Source of the DNA: an uncultured Clostridia bacterium
Lineage (GTDB): Bacteria > Bacillota > Clostridia > Christensenellales > Borkfalkiaceae
Assembly: GCA_947624445.1 (NCBI GenBank)
Contig: CANQKF010000003.1
Coordinates: 1-64,000 of the forward strand
Reading direction: 5' to 3'
Length of the DNA stretch: 64,000 bases
Under the pieces are notes generated by a model. It saw only the letters and a program-made list of their open reading frames with translations. It did no database searches and had not been told where the DNA came from. The first letter of the stretch is position 1. Every line of letters begins with the position of its first letter. Positions 35,844-44,681 of the stretch are shown here, piece after piece. The translations under genes and the position numbers were made by a program.

Positions 35844-36896
35844 TCAGACCGCTGCGTAGCGGTTTCCGCCCGCCTTCACGGCGAGCCCCTTGAGTTCGAG
35901 CGCCGAAAGCAGCGCGCTCGCCTCGAATACCTGCATTCCCGCCTGTTCCGCAAGGGCGGCGAGATGGGCTTCCCCCGTCGCGCGGAGCAGCGCGAGGAGC
36001 TTCTCTTCCCCCGCAGAGAGCAGGGGCATATGTGTTTCTTTTTGGGCTTCGAAGCCGTAATAGGAGAGGATGTCCTCCGCCTCGGTGGCGAGGTACGCCC
36101 CCTTCTTGATGAGATCGTTGCACCCCTCGCCGTGCACAGAGCCGACGTTGTGGGGGAACGCAAAGACGTCCCGCCCGAAATCGAGGGCGCAATTCGCGGT
36201 GATGAGCGCCCCGCTGCGCCGTGCCGCGGAGACGACGAGTACGCCCTCCGCAAGCCCCGCCAGAAGGCGGTTGCGCGCATGGAAGGAGTACTTCTTCGCC
36301 TCCTCCCCGGGGAGCAGTTCGGAGAGCAGAAGCCCCGCCCCGCGGATCTTTTCTTTGAGGGAAGCGTGCGCGGCGGGATAGCAGGAATCCAGCCCGCACG
36401 GGAGCACGCTGATGAGGTTCTTCCCGGGCAGGGCGCCCTCGATCGCGGCGAGATCGCCGCCCTCCGCGAGCCCCGTGACGACGGCAAACCGCGCCGAGAT
36501 CTCCCCGCTCACCTTGGCGGCGAGCTTCTCCGCCCACGGCGGCGTGATGCGGGAGCCGACGATGCAGAACTTGCGCGCCCGCAGAAGTTCCCTGCGCCCC
36601 GCGCCGAACAGCGCAAGGGGCGGCGTGGAGATCTGTTTGAGCGCCTCGGGATAGTCCTCCGAGAGCAGCGTGACCGCAAAATATCCCTTCTTTTCGAGGG
36701 AAGCGAGGAAGGCGTCGGCCTCCCGTTCGCGCACGCTGCGGGGCGGAAGGGCGACGGCGGGCGGAAAGATCTCCTCCGCGCGGGCGATGAGTTCGGCGGG
36801 CGGCGCGGCGCGCAGCAGCGCGACGCGCGCACGGTAATCGGTGTGCGTGCATCCGATGAGCCAGAGATATCCGCGTTCCTCTTCCGTGATCCGCAT
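35844..36896 (-). CDS. dprA: DNA-processing protein DprA (Smf)
   Basis: 350 residues. Loads RecA on incoming single-stranded DNA during transformation. The Rossmann-like DprA core is seen in FCIVGSRITPPWAEKLA, VVTGLAEGGDLAAIEGAL, SVLPCGLDSCYP, VVSAARRSGALITANCAL and GCNDLIKKGA, followed by a C-terminal winged-helix section. The ATG at 36896 has GGTGAG 5 bases upstream; a GTG at 36905 overlapping the comM stop is the alternative. Together with comM it suggests a competence-related module, although no DNA-uptake genes are in the window. Confidence 0.92.
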   Translation of the reverse strand: MRITEEERGYLWLIGCTHTDYRARVALLRAAPPAELIARAEEIFPPAVALPPRSVREREADAFLASLEKKGYFAVTLLSEDYPEALKQISTPPLALFGAGRRELLRARKFCIVGSRITPPWAEKLAAKVSGEISARFAVVTGLAEGGDLAAIEGALPGKNLISVLPCGLDSCYPAAHASLKEKIRGAGLLLSELLPGEEAKKYSFHARNRLLAGLAEGVLVVSAARRSGALITANCALDFGRDVFAFPHNVGSVHGEGCNDLIKKGAYLATEAEDILSYYGFEAQKETHMPLLSAGEEKLLALLRATGEAHLAALAEQAGMQVFEASALLSALELKGLAVKAGGNRYAAV

Positions 36897-36901
36897 GGCG
36901 C

Positions 36902-38425
36902 TCACCCGATCGAATCGTAGGTCCTGTAGGAGACCGCCTCAAAGACATGCTTGGGGCAGATCGCCTCGGAATGGTCGAGGTCGGCGATGGTCCGTGCGAC
37001 CTTGATGATGCGGGAACGCGCCCGCGCCGAGAGGTGCATCCGTTCGAAGGAGGCGCGAAGGATCTCGTCGCCCTCGCGGTCGAGCGCGCAGTACTCCGCG
37101 AGCTCCCGCTCCCCCATTTCGGCGTTGGTGCGGATGCCCGCCTCCTCGAAGCGGCACGCCTGGATGCGCCGCGCTTCTTCGACGCGCGCCTTCACGGTCT
37201 CCGAGTTCTCCCGCGCCTCCCCCGAAGTCAGATCGTCGTAGCCGATATCGTCGACCTCGACTTGCAGGTCGATCCTGTCGAGCAGGGGGCCAGAGATCTT
37301 CTTGCGGTACCTGCGGATCTCGGCGGGCGTGCATGTGCAGGTCCGCTCGGAGGAGCCGTAGTTGCCGCAGGGGCAGGGGTTCATGCTCGCGCAGAGCATG
37401 AAGCGGGCGGGGAAAGAGATCGTGCCGCCCGCGCGGGAGACGGTGATCTTGCCGTCCTCGAGGGGCTGGCGGAGCGCTTCGAGCGTGGAGCGCTTGTATT
37501 CGGGGAGCTCATCCAAAAAGAGGACGCCCCCGTGTGCGAGGGAAATTTCCCCCGGGTGGATGATCTTGTTGCCGCCGCCGCACATGGAGACGGTCGTCGC
37601 CGTGTGGTGCGGAGTGCGGAAGGGGCGCTCGGTGACGATCCCCTCCTCCCCCAAAACGCCCGCGACGGAGTGGATCTCGGTGATCTCGAGGGCTTCCTCG
37701 AAGGTGAGATCGGACATGATCGTGGGCAGACAGCGGGCGAGCATCGTCTTGCCCGTGCCGGGAGGCCCCACCATGAGGAGGTTGTGCCCGCCCGCGACGG
37801 CGATCTCGACGGCCCGCCGCGCCATGGGCTGACCCTTCACATAGGCGAGATCGGTCGCCGCCCTGCTCCCCGCACGGGGAACGAACTGCGCCGTCTCGAG
37901 GGGCGCGATGGGCGCGGTGCCCAGAATGTGCCCGACGACTTCGTTGAGCGTTGCCGCGGGGAAGATCTCCGCGCCGCCCAAAAAACGCGCCTCGCGCGCA
38001 TTGCCCGCGGGAATGATGAAGCGGGTGAACCCGTGACCCTTGGCGGAAATGAGGATGGGCAGAAGCCCCGCCACGGGGCGGACGTCGCCGTTTAAGGAGA
38101 GTTCTCCCAAAAATACGGTATCCTTGACGTCTGCGCCGACGAGCTGTTCGCTCGCCTTCAGGAGGCTGATCGCGACCGCAAGGTCGAACGCGGCGCCCTC
38201 TTTGCGGATGTCCGCAGGCGCGAAATTGATCGTGATGCGGTTCATCGGGAAGAGCATCCCGCTGTTCTTGAGCGCCGAGCGCACGCGCTCTTTGCTCTCT
38301 TTGACGGCGGCGTCGGGAAGTCCGACCATATCGTAGGAGGGGACGCCCTTGTTGACGTCCGTCTCCACCTCAACGGGCACGCCTTCGAGCCCGTTCAGTG
38401 CATAGCATACGATCTTGGCGATCAT
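36902..38425 (-). CDS. comM: ComM/YifB-family AAA+ ATPase (Mg-chelatase-like)
   Basis: 507 residues. N-terminal Lon-protease-like fold (VEVETDVNKGVPSYDMVGLPDAAVKES), Walker A VGPPGTGKTMLARCLP, Walker B GGVLFLDELPEY, and C-terminal domain with FEAVSYR. In naturally competent bacteria ComM is a helicase promoting branch migration in recombination. The ribosome-binding site is GAGGAGG. Immediately precedes dprA. Confidence 0.93.
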   Translation of the reverse strand: MIAKIVCYALNGLEGVPVEVETDVNKGVPSYDMVGLPDAAVKESKERVRSALKNSGMLFPMNRITINFAPADIRKEGAAFDLAVAISLLKASEQLVGADVKDTVFLGELSLNGDVRPVAGLLPILISAKGHGFTRFIIPAGNAREARFLGGAEIFPAATLNEVVGHILGTAPIAPLETAQFVPRAGSRAATDLAYVKGQPMARRAVEIAVAGGHNLLMVGPPGTGKTMLARCLPTIMSDLTFEEALEITEIHSVAGVLGEEGIVTERPFRTPHHTATTVSMCGGGNKIIHPGEISLAHGGVLFLDELPEYKRSTLEALRQPLEDGKITVSRAGGTISFPARFMLCASMNPCPCGNYGSSERTCTCTPAEIRRYRKKISGPLLDRIDLQVEVDDIGYDDLTSGEARENSETVKARVEEARRIQACRFEEAGIRTNAEMGERELAEYCALDREGDEILRASFERMHLSARARSRIIKVARTIADLDHSEAICPKHVFEAVSYRTYDSIG

Positions 38426-38456
38426 ATTCTTCCTCCTCGTAGAAATTCTTCCGCGA

Positions 38457-40574
38457 TTATCCGATGAGCGACGTCAAAAACGTGCCGGGCAGCGGGATCG
38501 AGAAAGCAAAGACCGCTGTAAGCGCAAAGCAGACCGAAAGCAGCACGATGTAGACGATCTCTGCGGCCTTGCATGCCTTGGCTGCGTGCTCGGAGGTCTC
38601 CCCGAATGCCGCCGTGCCGCACAGGAAGCAGAAGAGGTAGAAGAGCACGACGAACGGGGCCGCCGCCTTCACGGCGAGCGCGGCGATGAGCGAAAGAAGG
38701 AGCCCGCCGAGCAGGATCGCATACTTGCGGATCCCGACGCGCCACGGTTTATCGTGCGTCTTGGAGACGGCGAGCGCGATGAGACGGTAGATCGCAAAGC
38801 AAACGCCGATCGCACCGACGAGCAGCGCCGCGGGATTGACGACGGCGGCGGTGACGGCGTACATGGCGCCCTCCCCGCGGAACAGGATGCGGAACACGTT
38901 CCACGCGTTCGCGCCCATATAGGGATCCGTGCCCGTGAATCCGCCCGCAAACAGCCGCCATGCGAACAGGAACGCATTGCCTTGCGGCGCGGAGGGATCA
39001 TCGAACACTTTCAGATAGACGAAGTATGCGGGCAACATGCCGAGCAGGGCGAACAGGAAGGTCCCGAAGATCAGCCCCATGAAGAAGAGCACGGGCGCCG
39101 CGCTGTTGCGGAAGCGGTATCCCGCGATCACGCCGCGCGCACGCTGTTCGGGCGTCTCGGGCGCGGAAGGTTCCCCGTCCGTAGGCTCCGCGGCCTCCGC
39201 GGCGGGTTCGGCAGGTTCCTCGAGCGCCTTGCCGAGGGCATACGCCTTCGCCTTCTGTTGGCGCACCATGCCGCAGATAAAGAGCGCCACGACCCCTGCG
39301 AGCGGGACCGCAAAGGCGCCGTTCACGCACATCGCCGCCGCGCCGAACAGCCCCGCCGCAAGCAGCGGAAGCACGTGCGCAAGATCGGCTTTCTTGATGC
39401 CGTTCGCATAGAAGCGGTGCACGAGATCGAGGGCGCAGGCAAAGAAGAAGATCCCGAGCATGAGGGGCGTGCCGAGGTGGCCGTAACTCAACGCGAGCCC
39501 CGAGAGCCCGAAGGTGAGCGCAAAGAGGAAGCCCGCGCGCTCGCTCTTCATGAGGCGGGCGGCGAGACGGGAGAGCACGACGAGCGCGCCGAACGCGGCG
39601 AGCATGGGGAAGAAGCGCAGCCCGAAGGGGCTCATGCCGAACATCAGCGTGCCGAGCGCGAGGATGTCCGTGCCGAACGCCCCGTAGATGCGGTCCGCAT
39701 AATAGGTGCCGACGGCATTCCCCGCGGCGTCCCCCGTGTATTCGTTCCCGCGGCGCATCTCGGCGATCGTCATGAGCGTCGCCGTCTCCTCCTGCGTAAA
39801 GCGCATGAAGGAGGACTGCCCGCCGAACGCCGAAGCCGACACTTTGCGGGCGAGATTGCGCGAGGAGGAATTCACTTCGCCGTCGGGATAGTTGAGGGAG
39901 CCGTCGAGCAGGGCGCACGCGCGCTGCCGCGCCTCTTCCGCGCCGCCTACGGGACCGAGCGTCACCTCGGCGACCCGTGCGGGCACGATGTAATACGCCT
40001 CATCCTCCGCGGCGTCGTCGATGCCCACGAACACGACTTCGTTGAGCAGCACGTTGGGGCTGTTCGCCTGCACCGAGAGGCGGTAATAGCGATAGAGGGA
40101 GACGGCGTATCCCGCCTCGGAGAGATCGAAACAGGAGACGTAGCGGAAGAACACATCCTTCGCGTCGGGCGCGTCCTTCTCATCTTCGCTCGCGGTGTAG
40201 AAGTTCTCGTAGACCGCGTCGAAGCTCGTCGAATACGACGTGTTGCTCGTGCTGCGCTCGAGGAGCAACTCCGCAGGGGTGCCCTGCTCGCCGTAGATCA
40301 CGGCGATGTCCACATAGACGGCGACAAGGCGCAGATCCACGGTCTCGAAGTCCCCGTCCTTTTTGCGCGAGGGATTCTTGAGCTCGAAGGTGACGGAGGG
40401 CGAGAGCTGGTCGCCCGTCTGCTTGTGACGGAGTTCGTAGGCATTGCCGACGCTCTGCGTCGAACCGAGCGTCGCGAGCCCGACGGCAAGGAAGCAGAGA
40501 AGAAAGACGAGGAACGCGATGAAGTAGCCCTTCGCCTTCTTTCCTCCCGCTTGGTTTGCAAGGAAATTTTTCAT
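38457..40574 (-). CDS. large polytopic membrane protein, GT39-like glycosyltransferase
   Basis: 705 residues with roughly a dozen membrane helices. After the first helix (YFIAFLVFLLCFLAVGLATL) there is a ~180-residue extracytoplasmic domain, then the region around EYTGDAAGNAVGTYYADRIYG followed by SPFGLRFFPMLAAFGALVVL and AGFLFALTFGLSGLALSYGH, which resembles protein O-mannosyltransferase/ArnT-type (GT-C) enzymes that use polyprenyl-phosphate sugars. An inserted Pro/Glu-rich loop (about 468–495) is cytoplasmic or external. The assignment rests on topology; the substrate is unknown. Confidence 0.75.
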   Translation of the reverse strand: MKNFLANQAGGKKAKGYFIAFLVFLLCFLAVGLATLGSTQSVGNAYELRHKQTGDQLSPSVTFELKNPSRKKDGDFETVDLRLVAVYVDIAVIYGEQGTPAELLLERSTSNTSYSTSFDAVYENFYTASEDEKDAPDAKDVFFRYVSCFDLSEAGYAVSLYRYYRLSVQANSPNVLLNEVVFVGIDDAAEDEAYYIVPARVAEVTLGPVGGAEEARQRACALLDGSLNYPDGEVNSSSRNLARKVSASAFGGQSSFMRFTQEETATLMTIAEMRRGNEYTGDAAGNAVGTYYADRIYGAFGTDILALGTLMFGMSPFGLRFFPMLAAFGALVVLSRLAARLMKSERAGFLFALTFGLSGLALSYGHLGTPLMLGIFFFACALDLVHRFYANGIKKADLAHVLPLLAAGLFGAAAMCVNGAFAVPLAGVVALFICGMVRQQKAKAYALGKALEEPAEPAAEAAEPTDGEPSAPETPEQRARGVIAGYRFRNSAAPVLFFMGLIFGTFLFALLGMLPAYFVYLKVFDDPSAPQGNAFLFAWRLFAGGFTGTDPYMGANAWNVFRILFRGEGAMYAVTAAVVNPAALLVGAIGVCFAIYRLIALAVSKTHDKPWRVGIRKYAILLGGLLLSLIAALAVKAAAPFVVLFYLFCFLCGTAAFGETSEHAAKACKAAEIVYIVLLSVCFALTAVFAFSIPLPGTFLTSLIG

Positions 40575-40607
40575 GGGTATCCTTTCCTTATTATATTAGT
40601 GATTTCT

Positions 40608-40636
40608 ATTCTAACCGATTGGGCGAGAATTGTAAA
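40608..40636 (-). promoter_or_regulatory. promoter of the GT39-like gene
   Basis: Minus-strand TTTACA-equivalent (40636–40631), 17-base spacer, TAGAAT (40613–40608). Confidence 0.65.
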
Positions 40637-40710
40637 TTGATTTTTCGGCAATTTCAGAAAAAAATTTCATGCGCGGGAAAATTATGCAAAAAAAGCGCCC
40701 GCAAAGGATA

Positions 40711-40743
40711 AAAAAACAGCCCGCCATGACCTTTGGCGGACTG
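40711..40743 (-). terminator. terminator of rplS
   Basis: CAGCCCGCCA pairs with TGGCGGACTG (one mismatch), followed on the minus strand by TTTTTT, 10 bases after the rplS stop codon. Confidence 0.85.
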
Positions 40744-40752
40744 CCTTTTTTC

Positions 40753-41094
40753 TCACTTCTTTTCCTTGATCTTGGCGGCTTTCCCCGTGAGCCCGCGAAG
40801 ATAGTAGAGCTTCGCGCGGCGCACCTTGCCTTCCTTCACGACCGTCACATATTTGATCCTCGGGGAATGCAGGGGGAAGCAACGTTCTACGCCGACGCCG
40901 AACGAGAGGCGGCGGACGGTGAACGTCTCGCGGATGCCGCCGTTCTTCTTGGCAAGAACCACGCCTTCGAAGTTCTGCACGCGCTCTTTGCCGCCTTCAA
41001 TGATGCGGTAGCCCACGCGCACGGTGTCGCCGACGTTGAACTTGGGGGGATTTTCGAGCATCCCTTCGGCTTCGATCGCTTCGATGAGTCCCAT
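40753..41094 (-). CDS. rplS: 50S ribosomal protein L19
   Basis: 113 residues with the L19 core [32 protein letters not shown], then [21 protein letters not shown] and [17 protein letters not shown]. Located at the 30S–50S interface. GGAGGT is its ribosome-binding site. The position upstream of comM–dprA–topA recalls the rplS region of other Firmicutes. Confidence 0.97.
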   Translation of the reverse strand: MGLIEAIEAEGMLENPPKFNVGDTVRVGYRIIEGGKERVQNFEGVVLAKKNGGIRETFTVRRLSFGVGVERCFPLHSPRIKYVTVVKEGKVRRAKLYYLRGLTGKAAKIKEKK

Positions 41095-41165
41095 GACTTT
41101 TTACCTCCATATTTACGCGGCGTTCGTGCTCATTCGGCAGAGGACCGCCCGAAGTCAATTCACGA

Positions 41166-42530
41166 TTATATCCGAATTCCCGCAAAAAAGCAAGCGCTTT
41201 TGCAGGGGTTTTGCGAATTTCCCGCAAAAAAGTTCACATTCTGCGCGCTCGGTACCTCCGCGGGCGCCTCTTCGGGAGTTTCTTCCTGCGGCGCCTCTTC
41301 GGGCGGTTCGGGGGCTTCTTCGGGGACTTCGGCCGCCGCGCGCTCCTCGATCCCCTGCACGCACGCATAGGTATCTCTTCTTATGAGCGTGCGCGCGCAC
41401 TCCCGCTCCCCCTCGTAGACGACGAGATAGCTCTCGCTCGCAAGCCCGCTCTGCTCCTGCCGCACCGTGCGGTTCTCGCTGCCCTCCACGATCTTCTTGG
41501 GGGGAGGATCGAGGGTGAAGAGCACCTTGGAGACGACCTCGTAGCGCCTGCCGTCGGGAAGCCCGTAAATTTCGAAGGTCACCCGCCCGTTCTGTGCTTC
41601 CGCAAGCAAATAGACGGGGTACGTATGTGGATTTTTGAACTTCAGATCGCTATATTCGGAGACCATCGCGTCTTGCGAGGGGGCGACGTACCCCACCGAA
41701 AGCGAATGCGGGCGGCTCTCGGTGATCGCCATGCCCGCGCGGAGCGCCGCGCCGAAGAGCGTGGAACTCGCCTGGCACACGCCCCCGCCCACGCCCTGCA
41801 CATAGGCGCCGTCCGAGATGACCGCGGCGACCGAAAAGCCGTTCTCCACGGTGCGCTTGCCCACGACCTCGTTGAAGGAGAACTCCTCGCCCGCGCCGAC
41901 GACCGTCCCCGAGATCCGCTCCGCCGCGAGGGCGATGTTGTGGCTGCGCGGCAGGTTTTTGGTACTGTAACGCGTCGAAAAGGAGGCGAGCAGCTGCGTT
42001 CTTGCCCGCAGGACCTGCTCTGTGACCGCGGGCGCATACGGCCTGCAGGGGAGCTCGATCTCCCCGCCGCCCGCCTTCACCGCCGCCGCCGCACGGCGCA
42101 CCGCCTCGGCGTAGTCGCAGGCGACGCCCCACCGCCCCTCCGTATACGAAAACCCCTCGCGCGAGAAGGTGAGCGCGGCGTCCTCCGCCGCCCGCGCGTT
42201 CTCTTCGCAGAGCCGAAGCAGCCCCTCCTCCATCTCCGCCCACTGCGCCCGCACCGCGGCACGGTAGCTCCCGCCCCGCTTGGCACGGCACAAAAGTGCG
42301 GGGACGTCATCGATAAAATCGAGCGCGACGCGCACCTCGCCCGCAGGCGTATGCACCGTGAGCGCGCACCCGTCTGCGATGTGGCTGCGGACGGCGCGCA
42401 CCGCCTCCGCACGGGGAAGCCCGCCCACCGCGACGCCGTTCACCGTCACGCCCGCGGGGACGCGTCCCCCGAAGCCGCCCAAAAAAAAGCTCCCCGCAAG
42501 GAGGAGCAAACAGATCCATTTTGATTTCAT
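41166..42530 (-). CDS. VanW-family secreted/anchored protein
   Basis: 454 residues. N-terminal hydrophobic signal or anchor (WICLLLLAGSFFLGGFGG), a peptidoglycan-binding-like YoaR region (about 40–195), the VanW domain (NIALAAERISGTVVGAGEEFSFNEVVG … VQGVGGGVCQASSTLF … RPHSLSVGYVAPSQDAMVSE), a G5-like strand region, and a Pro/Glu-rich tail (about 405–435). VanW is linked to vancomycin-resistance clusters, but its function is unknown. The ATG at 42530 overlaps the PHP gene stop (ATGA); the frame stays open far upstream but lies antiparallel to other conserved coding only by chance. Confidence 0.9.
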   Translation of the reverse strand: MKSKWICLLLLAGSFFLGGFGGRVPAGVTVNGVAVGGLPRAEAVRAVRSHIADGCALTVHTPAGEVRVALDFIDDVPALLCRAKRGGSYRAAVRAQWAEMEEGLLRLCEENARAAEDAALTFSREGFSYTEGRWGVACDYAEAVRRAAAAVKAGGGEIELPCRPYAPAVTEQVLRARTQLLASFSTRYSTKNLPRSHNIALAAERISGTVVGAGEEFSFNEVVGKRTVENGFSVAAVISDGAYVQGVGGGVCQASSTLFGAALRAGMAITESRPHSLSVGYVAPSQDAMVSEYSDLKFKNPHTYPVYLLAEAQNGRVTFEIYGLPDGRRYEVVSKVLFTLDPPPKKIVEGSENRTVRQEQSGLASESYLVVYEGERECARTLIRRDTYACVQGIEERAAAEVPEEAPEPPEEAPQEETPEEAPAEVPSAQNVNFFAGNSQNPCKSACFFAGIRI

Positions 42531-43432
42531 ATGCTCCCGTCGAGCGAGAGGAGCCGCTCCGCGATCTCTTTTGCGTCGAACGCGGGTTCGCCGATCCTGC
42601 GCGCGGTGCCGTCCGCATGGAAATCCGAGCCGCCCGTCACGAACAGCCCGTGCGCCGCGGCGAAGGCGCGAAACTCCTCCGTCTCTTCTGAAGTATGCGT
42701 CGGATGAAAGCATTCTATGCCGTCGACGCCCTCCACGACGAGCTTCTCCATGAGCGCGTTCCGCGCCCCGGCGTAGCGTTTCTTTGCGGCTTGCCGCTCG
42801 GCTTCCCCGAAAGAAGCATAGCGTGCCGCGACTTCTTCGGGCAAAAGCAGGATCTGGGCGGGATGCGCGAGCACGGCGAGCCCTCCCATGGCGTGGATGA
42901 GACGCACCGCGTCGGTGGGCGAAGGACGGCAGAGATCGGAAAACGCGGGCCTTGCGGGGGCAAAATAGGCGCGGTAGAGCTCCCCCGCGTCCATGTTGCA
43001 CCGCGCGGCGAAGGTCCGCACGACGTGCATGGTGTGCAACGGGGCGTCCGCACGGGCCCTCTGCGCCTCGACTTCGGCGAGCGTCACATCGAGCGAGAAA
43101 CAGGCGTTCGCCTTGCGGATGCTATCCTCCGCGCGCAACCGCGCGCCCGCGACGCGCGTACGCAAAAAATCAACATACGCCTCCCCCTCTTTGCAGCCGT
43201 AGCCGAGCATATGCACCTTGGCGCTGCCGAGATAGGAGGAGACCTCGATCCCCCGCACGAAGTGCAACCCGAGCCGCTTTGCAGCCTCGCCCGCCTCGGC
43301 GGCTCCTGCCATGTTGTCGTGATCGGTGAGCGAAAAAAGACATACGCCCCCCGCTTTGATCCGCTCCGCGAGCTCCGCGGGCGTCAGTTTGCCGTCCGAA
43401 CAGACGGAATGCATGTGAAGATCGGCTCTCAT
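42527..43432 (-). CDS. PHP-domain phosphoesterase
   Basis: 301 residues. Metal-binding PHP motifs: DLHMHSVCSDG at the N-terminus, SLTDHDNM, FVRGIEVSSY, AVLAHPAQI, GIECFHPTHT and GGSDFHADG. Relatives include RNase AM (YciV), which trims 5'-nucleotides of RNA and hydrolyses pAp; that role is likely but not certain. Lies between recF and vanW, 21 bases after recF. Confidence 0.88.
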   Translation of the reverse strand: MRADLHMHSVCSDGKLTPAELAERIKAGGVCLFSLTDHDNMAGAAEAGEAAKRLGLHFVRGIEVSSYLGSAKVHMLGYGCKEGEAYVDFLRTRVAGARLRAEDSIRKANACFSLDVTLAEVEAQRARADAPLHTMHVVRTFAARCNMDAGELYRAYFAPARPAFSDLCRPSPTDAVRLIHAMGGLAVLAHPAQILLLPEEVAARYASFGEAERQAAKKRYAGARNALMEKLVVEGVDGIECFHPTHTSEETEEFRAFAAAHGLFVTGGSDFHADGTARRIGEPAFDAKEIAERLLSLDGSI

Positions 43433-43453
43433 CTCTGTTTCCTCAAAAAGTCC

Positions 43454-44551
43454 TCACGGGCGCTCGGCGCCGACGATCTTCCCCGCGCGGATCCTGATCT
43501 TGTTGCACTCCGCGCCGTACAGCACCCGCTCGGCGTGCGTGCAGGTAAGAATGCACTGCACTCCCGCGATACGGGAGAGCAGCTTCTTGCGGCGGGAGAG
43601 ATCGAGCTCGCTCATCACGTCGTCGAGGATGAGCACGGGCGCTTCCCCCGAGAGCAGCTTGAAGATCTCCACCTCGGCGAGCTTCATCGAGAGCGCGGCG
43701 GTGCGCGCCTGCCCCTGCGAACTGAACCCGCGGGCGTCGGCGCCGTCCAAAAGGATGCGGATGTCGTCCCTGTGGGGGCCTACCGTCGTAAATCCGAGCC
43801 GCAGGTCCCGCTCGCGGCTCTCCTCGAACTCCCGTTTGAGGCGGCTTGCGATCTCCTCCTCGCCGCCGTGAAAGGTGCGGTCGGGCGCAAGCGAGAGCGT
43901 CTCGGCGCCGTCGGTGAGGAAGGCATGCGCTTCGGCGGCGCGCGGGGAGAGCTCGGCGAGGTATTCCCGCCGCTTTGCCACGATGCGGGCGGCATAGGCG
44001 GCGAGCTGGTCGTCCCACACGGGAAGGGTCTCCAAAATGAGCGAAGCGTCCCGCTCCTTCAGGAGGCGGTTGCGCTGCTCGAGGATGCGCGAATAGCGCA
44101 GAAGCGCCGTGCAGTACTCGCGGGAAGTCTGCGAGATCGAGAGATTCAAGAAGCGCCTGCGCTCATCGGGGCCGTCCTGGATGAGCCGCAGCTCCCCGGG
44201 CGAGAAAAAGACGCTCCGCATGTTGCCGAGGAAATCTACCGCACGCGCAACGCGGTTGCCGTTGAGATAGAGCTCGCGGCGGGTCTCAAAGACGCGCGCT
44301 TCGAGGGAGACGTTCCCGTAGCGGGTCTCGGTCTCGGCGCGGACGCGGGCAAACTCCGCCCCCGTGCGGATGAGCTGGCGGTCGTGGCGGATGCGGAGGG
44401 ACGCCCCCGTGCACAGATAAAACACCGCTTCGGCGCAATTCGTCTTGCCCTGCGCGTTTTTGCCCGTGAGCACATTGAGCCCTTCGGTAAAAGAGAAGGT
44501 CTCCCGCTCATAGTTCCTGAAATTTTCCAGCTCCAATTTTTTTACGCGCAT
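43454..44551 (-). CDS. recF: DNA replication and repair protein RecF
   Basis: 365 residues. SMC-like ABC ATPase that loads RecA at gaps. It starts VKKLELENFRNYERETFSF; Walker A is LTGKNAQGKTNCAEA, the signature-like motif is SSQGQARTAALSMKLAE, and Walker B is VLILDDVMSELD. It is transcribed away from dnaA; in most Firmicutes recF is downstream of dnaA–dnaN in the same direction. Confidence 0.96.
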   Translation of the reverse strand: MRVKKLELENFRNYERETFSFTEGLNVLTGKNAQGKTNCAEAVFYLCTGASLRIRHDRQLIRTGAEFARVRAETETRYGNVSLEARVFETRRELYLNGNRVARAVDFLGNMRSVFFSPGELRLIQDGPDERRRFLNLSISQTSREYCTALLRYSRILEQRNRLLKERDASLILETLPVWDDQLAAYAARIVAKRREYLAELSPRAAEAHAFLTDGAETLSLAPDRTFHGGEEEIASRLKREFEESRERDLRLGFTTVGPHRDDIRILLDGADARGFSSQGQARTAALSMKLAEVEIFKLLSGEAPVLILDDVMSELDLSRRKKLLSRIAGVQCILTCTHAERVLYGAECNKIRIRAGKIVGAERP

Positions 44552-44681
44552 ACTACGAAATCACTTTCTTTTCCGCGGGATTTGTGGTACAATGAATGAG
44601 CAAAACGGGGTCCGCTCAACACCAACATTATACCAAATCCCCACAAAAAGAGAAAGCGTTTGCGCACGAAAAGAGGAAAAA
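44552..44681. promoter_or_regulatory. recF/dnaA divergent promoter region
   Basis: Two extended -10 elements face away from each other: plus-strand TGGTACAAT (about 44587–44595) for dnaA and minus-strand TGGTATAAT (about 44637–44629) for recF, each preceded by GGGATTTG/GGGGATTTG, so the region is partly an inverted repeat. -35 boxes are weak on both sides. No canonical DnaA box (TTATNCACA) was seen. Confidence 0.6.

Noticed and set aside
44552-44681. oriC with DnaA boxes between recF and dnaA
   Set aside because: No match close to TTATNCACA on either strand; only weak 6-of-9 resemblances.
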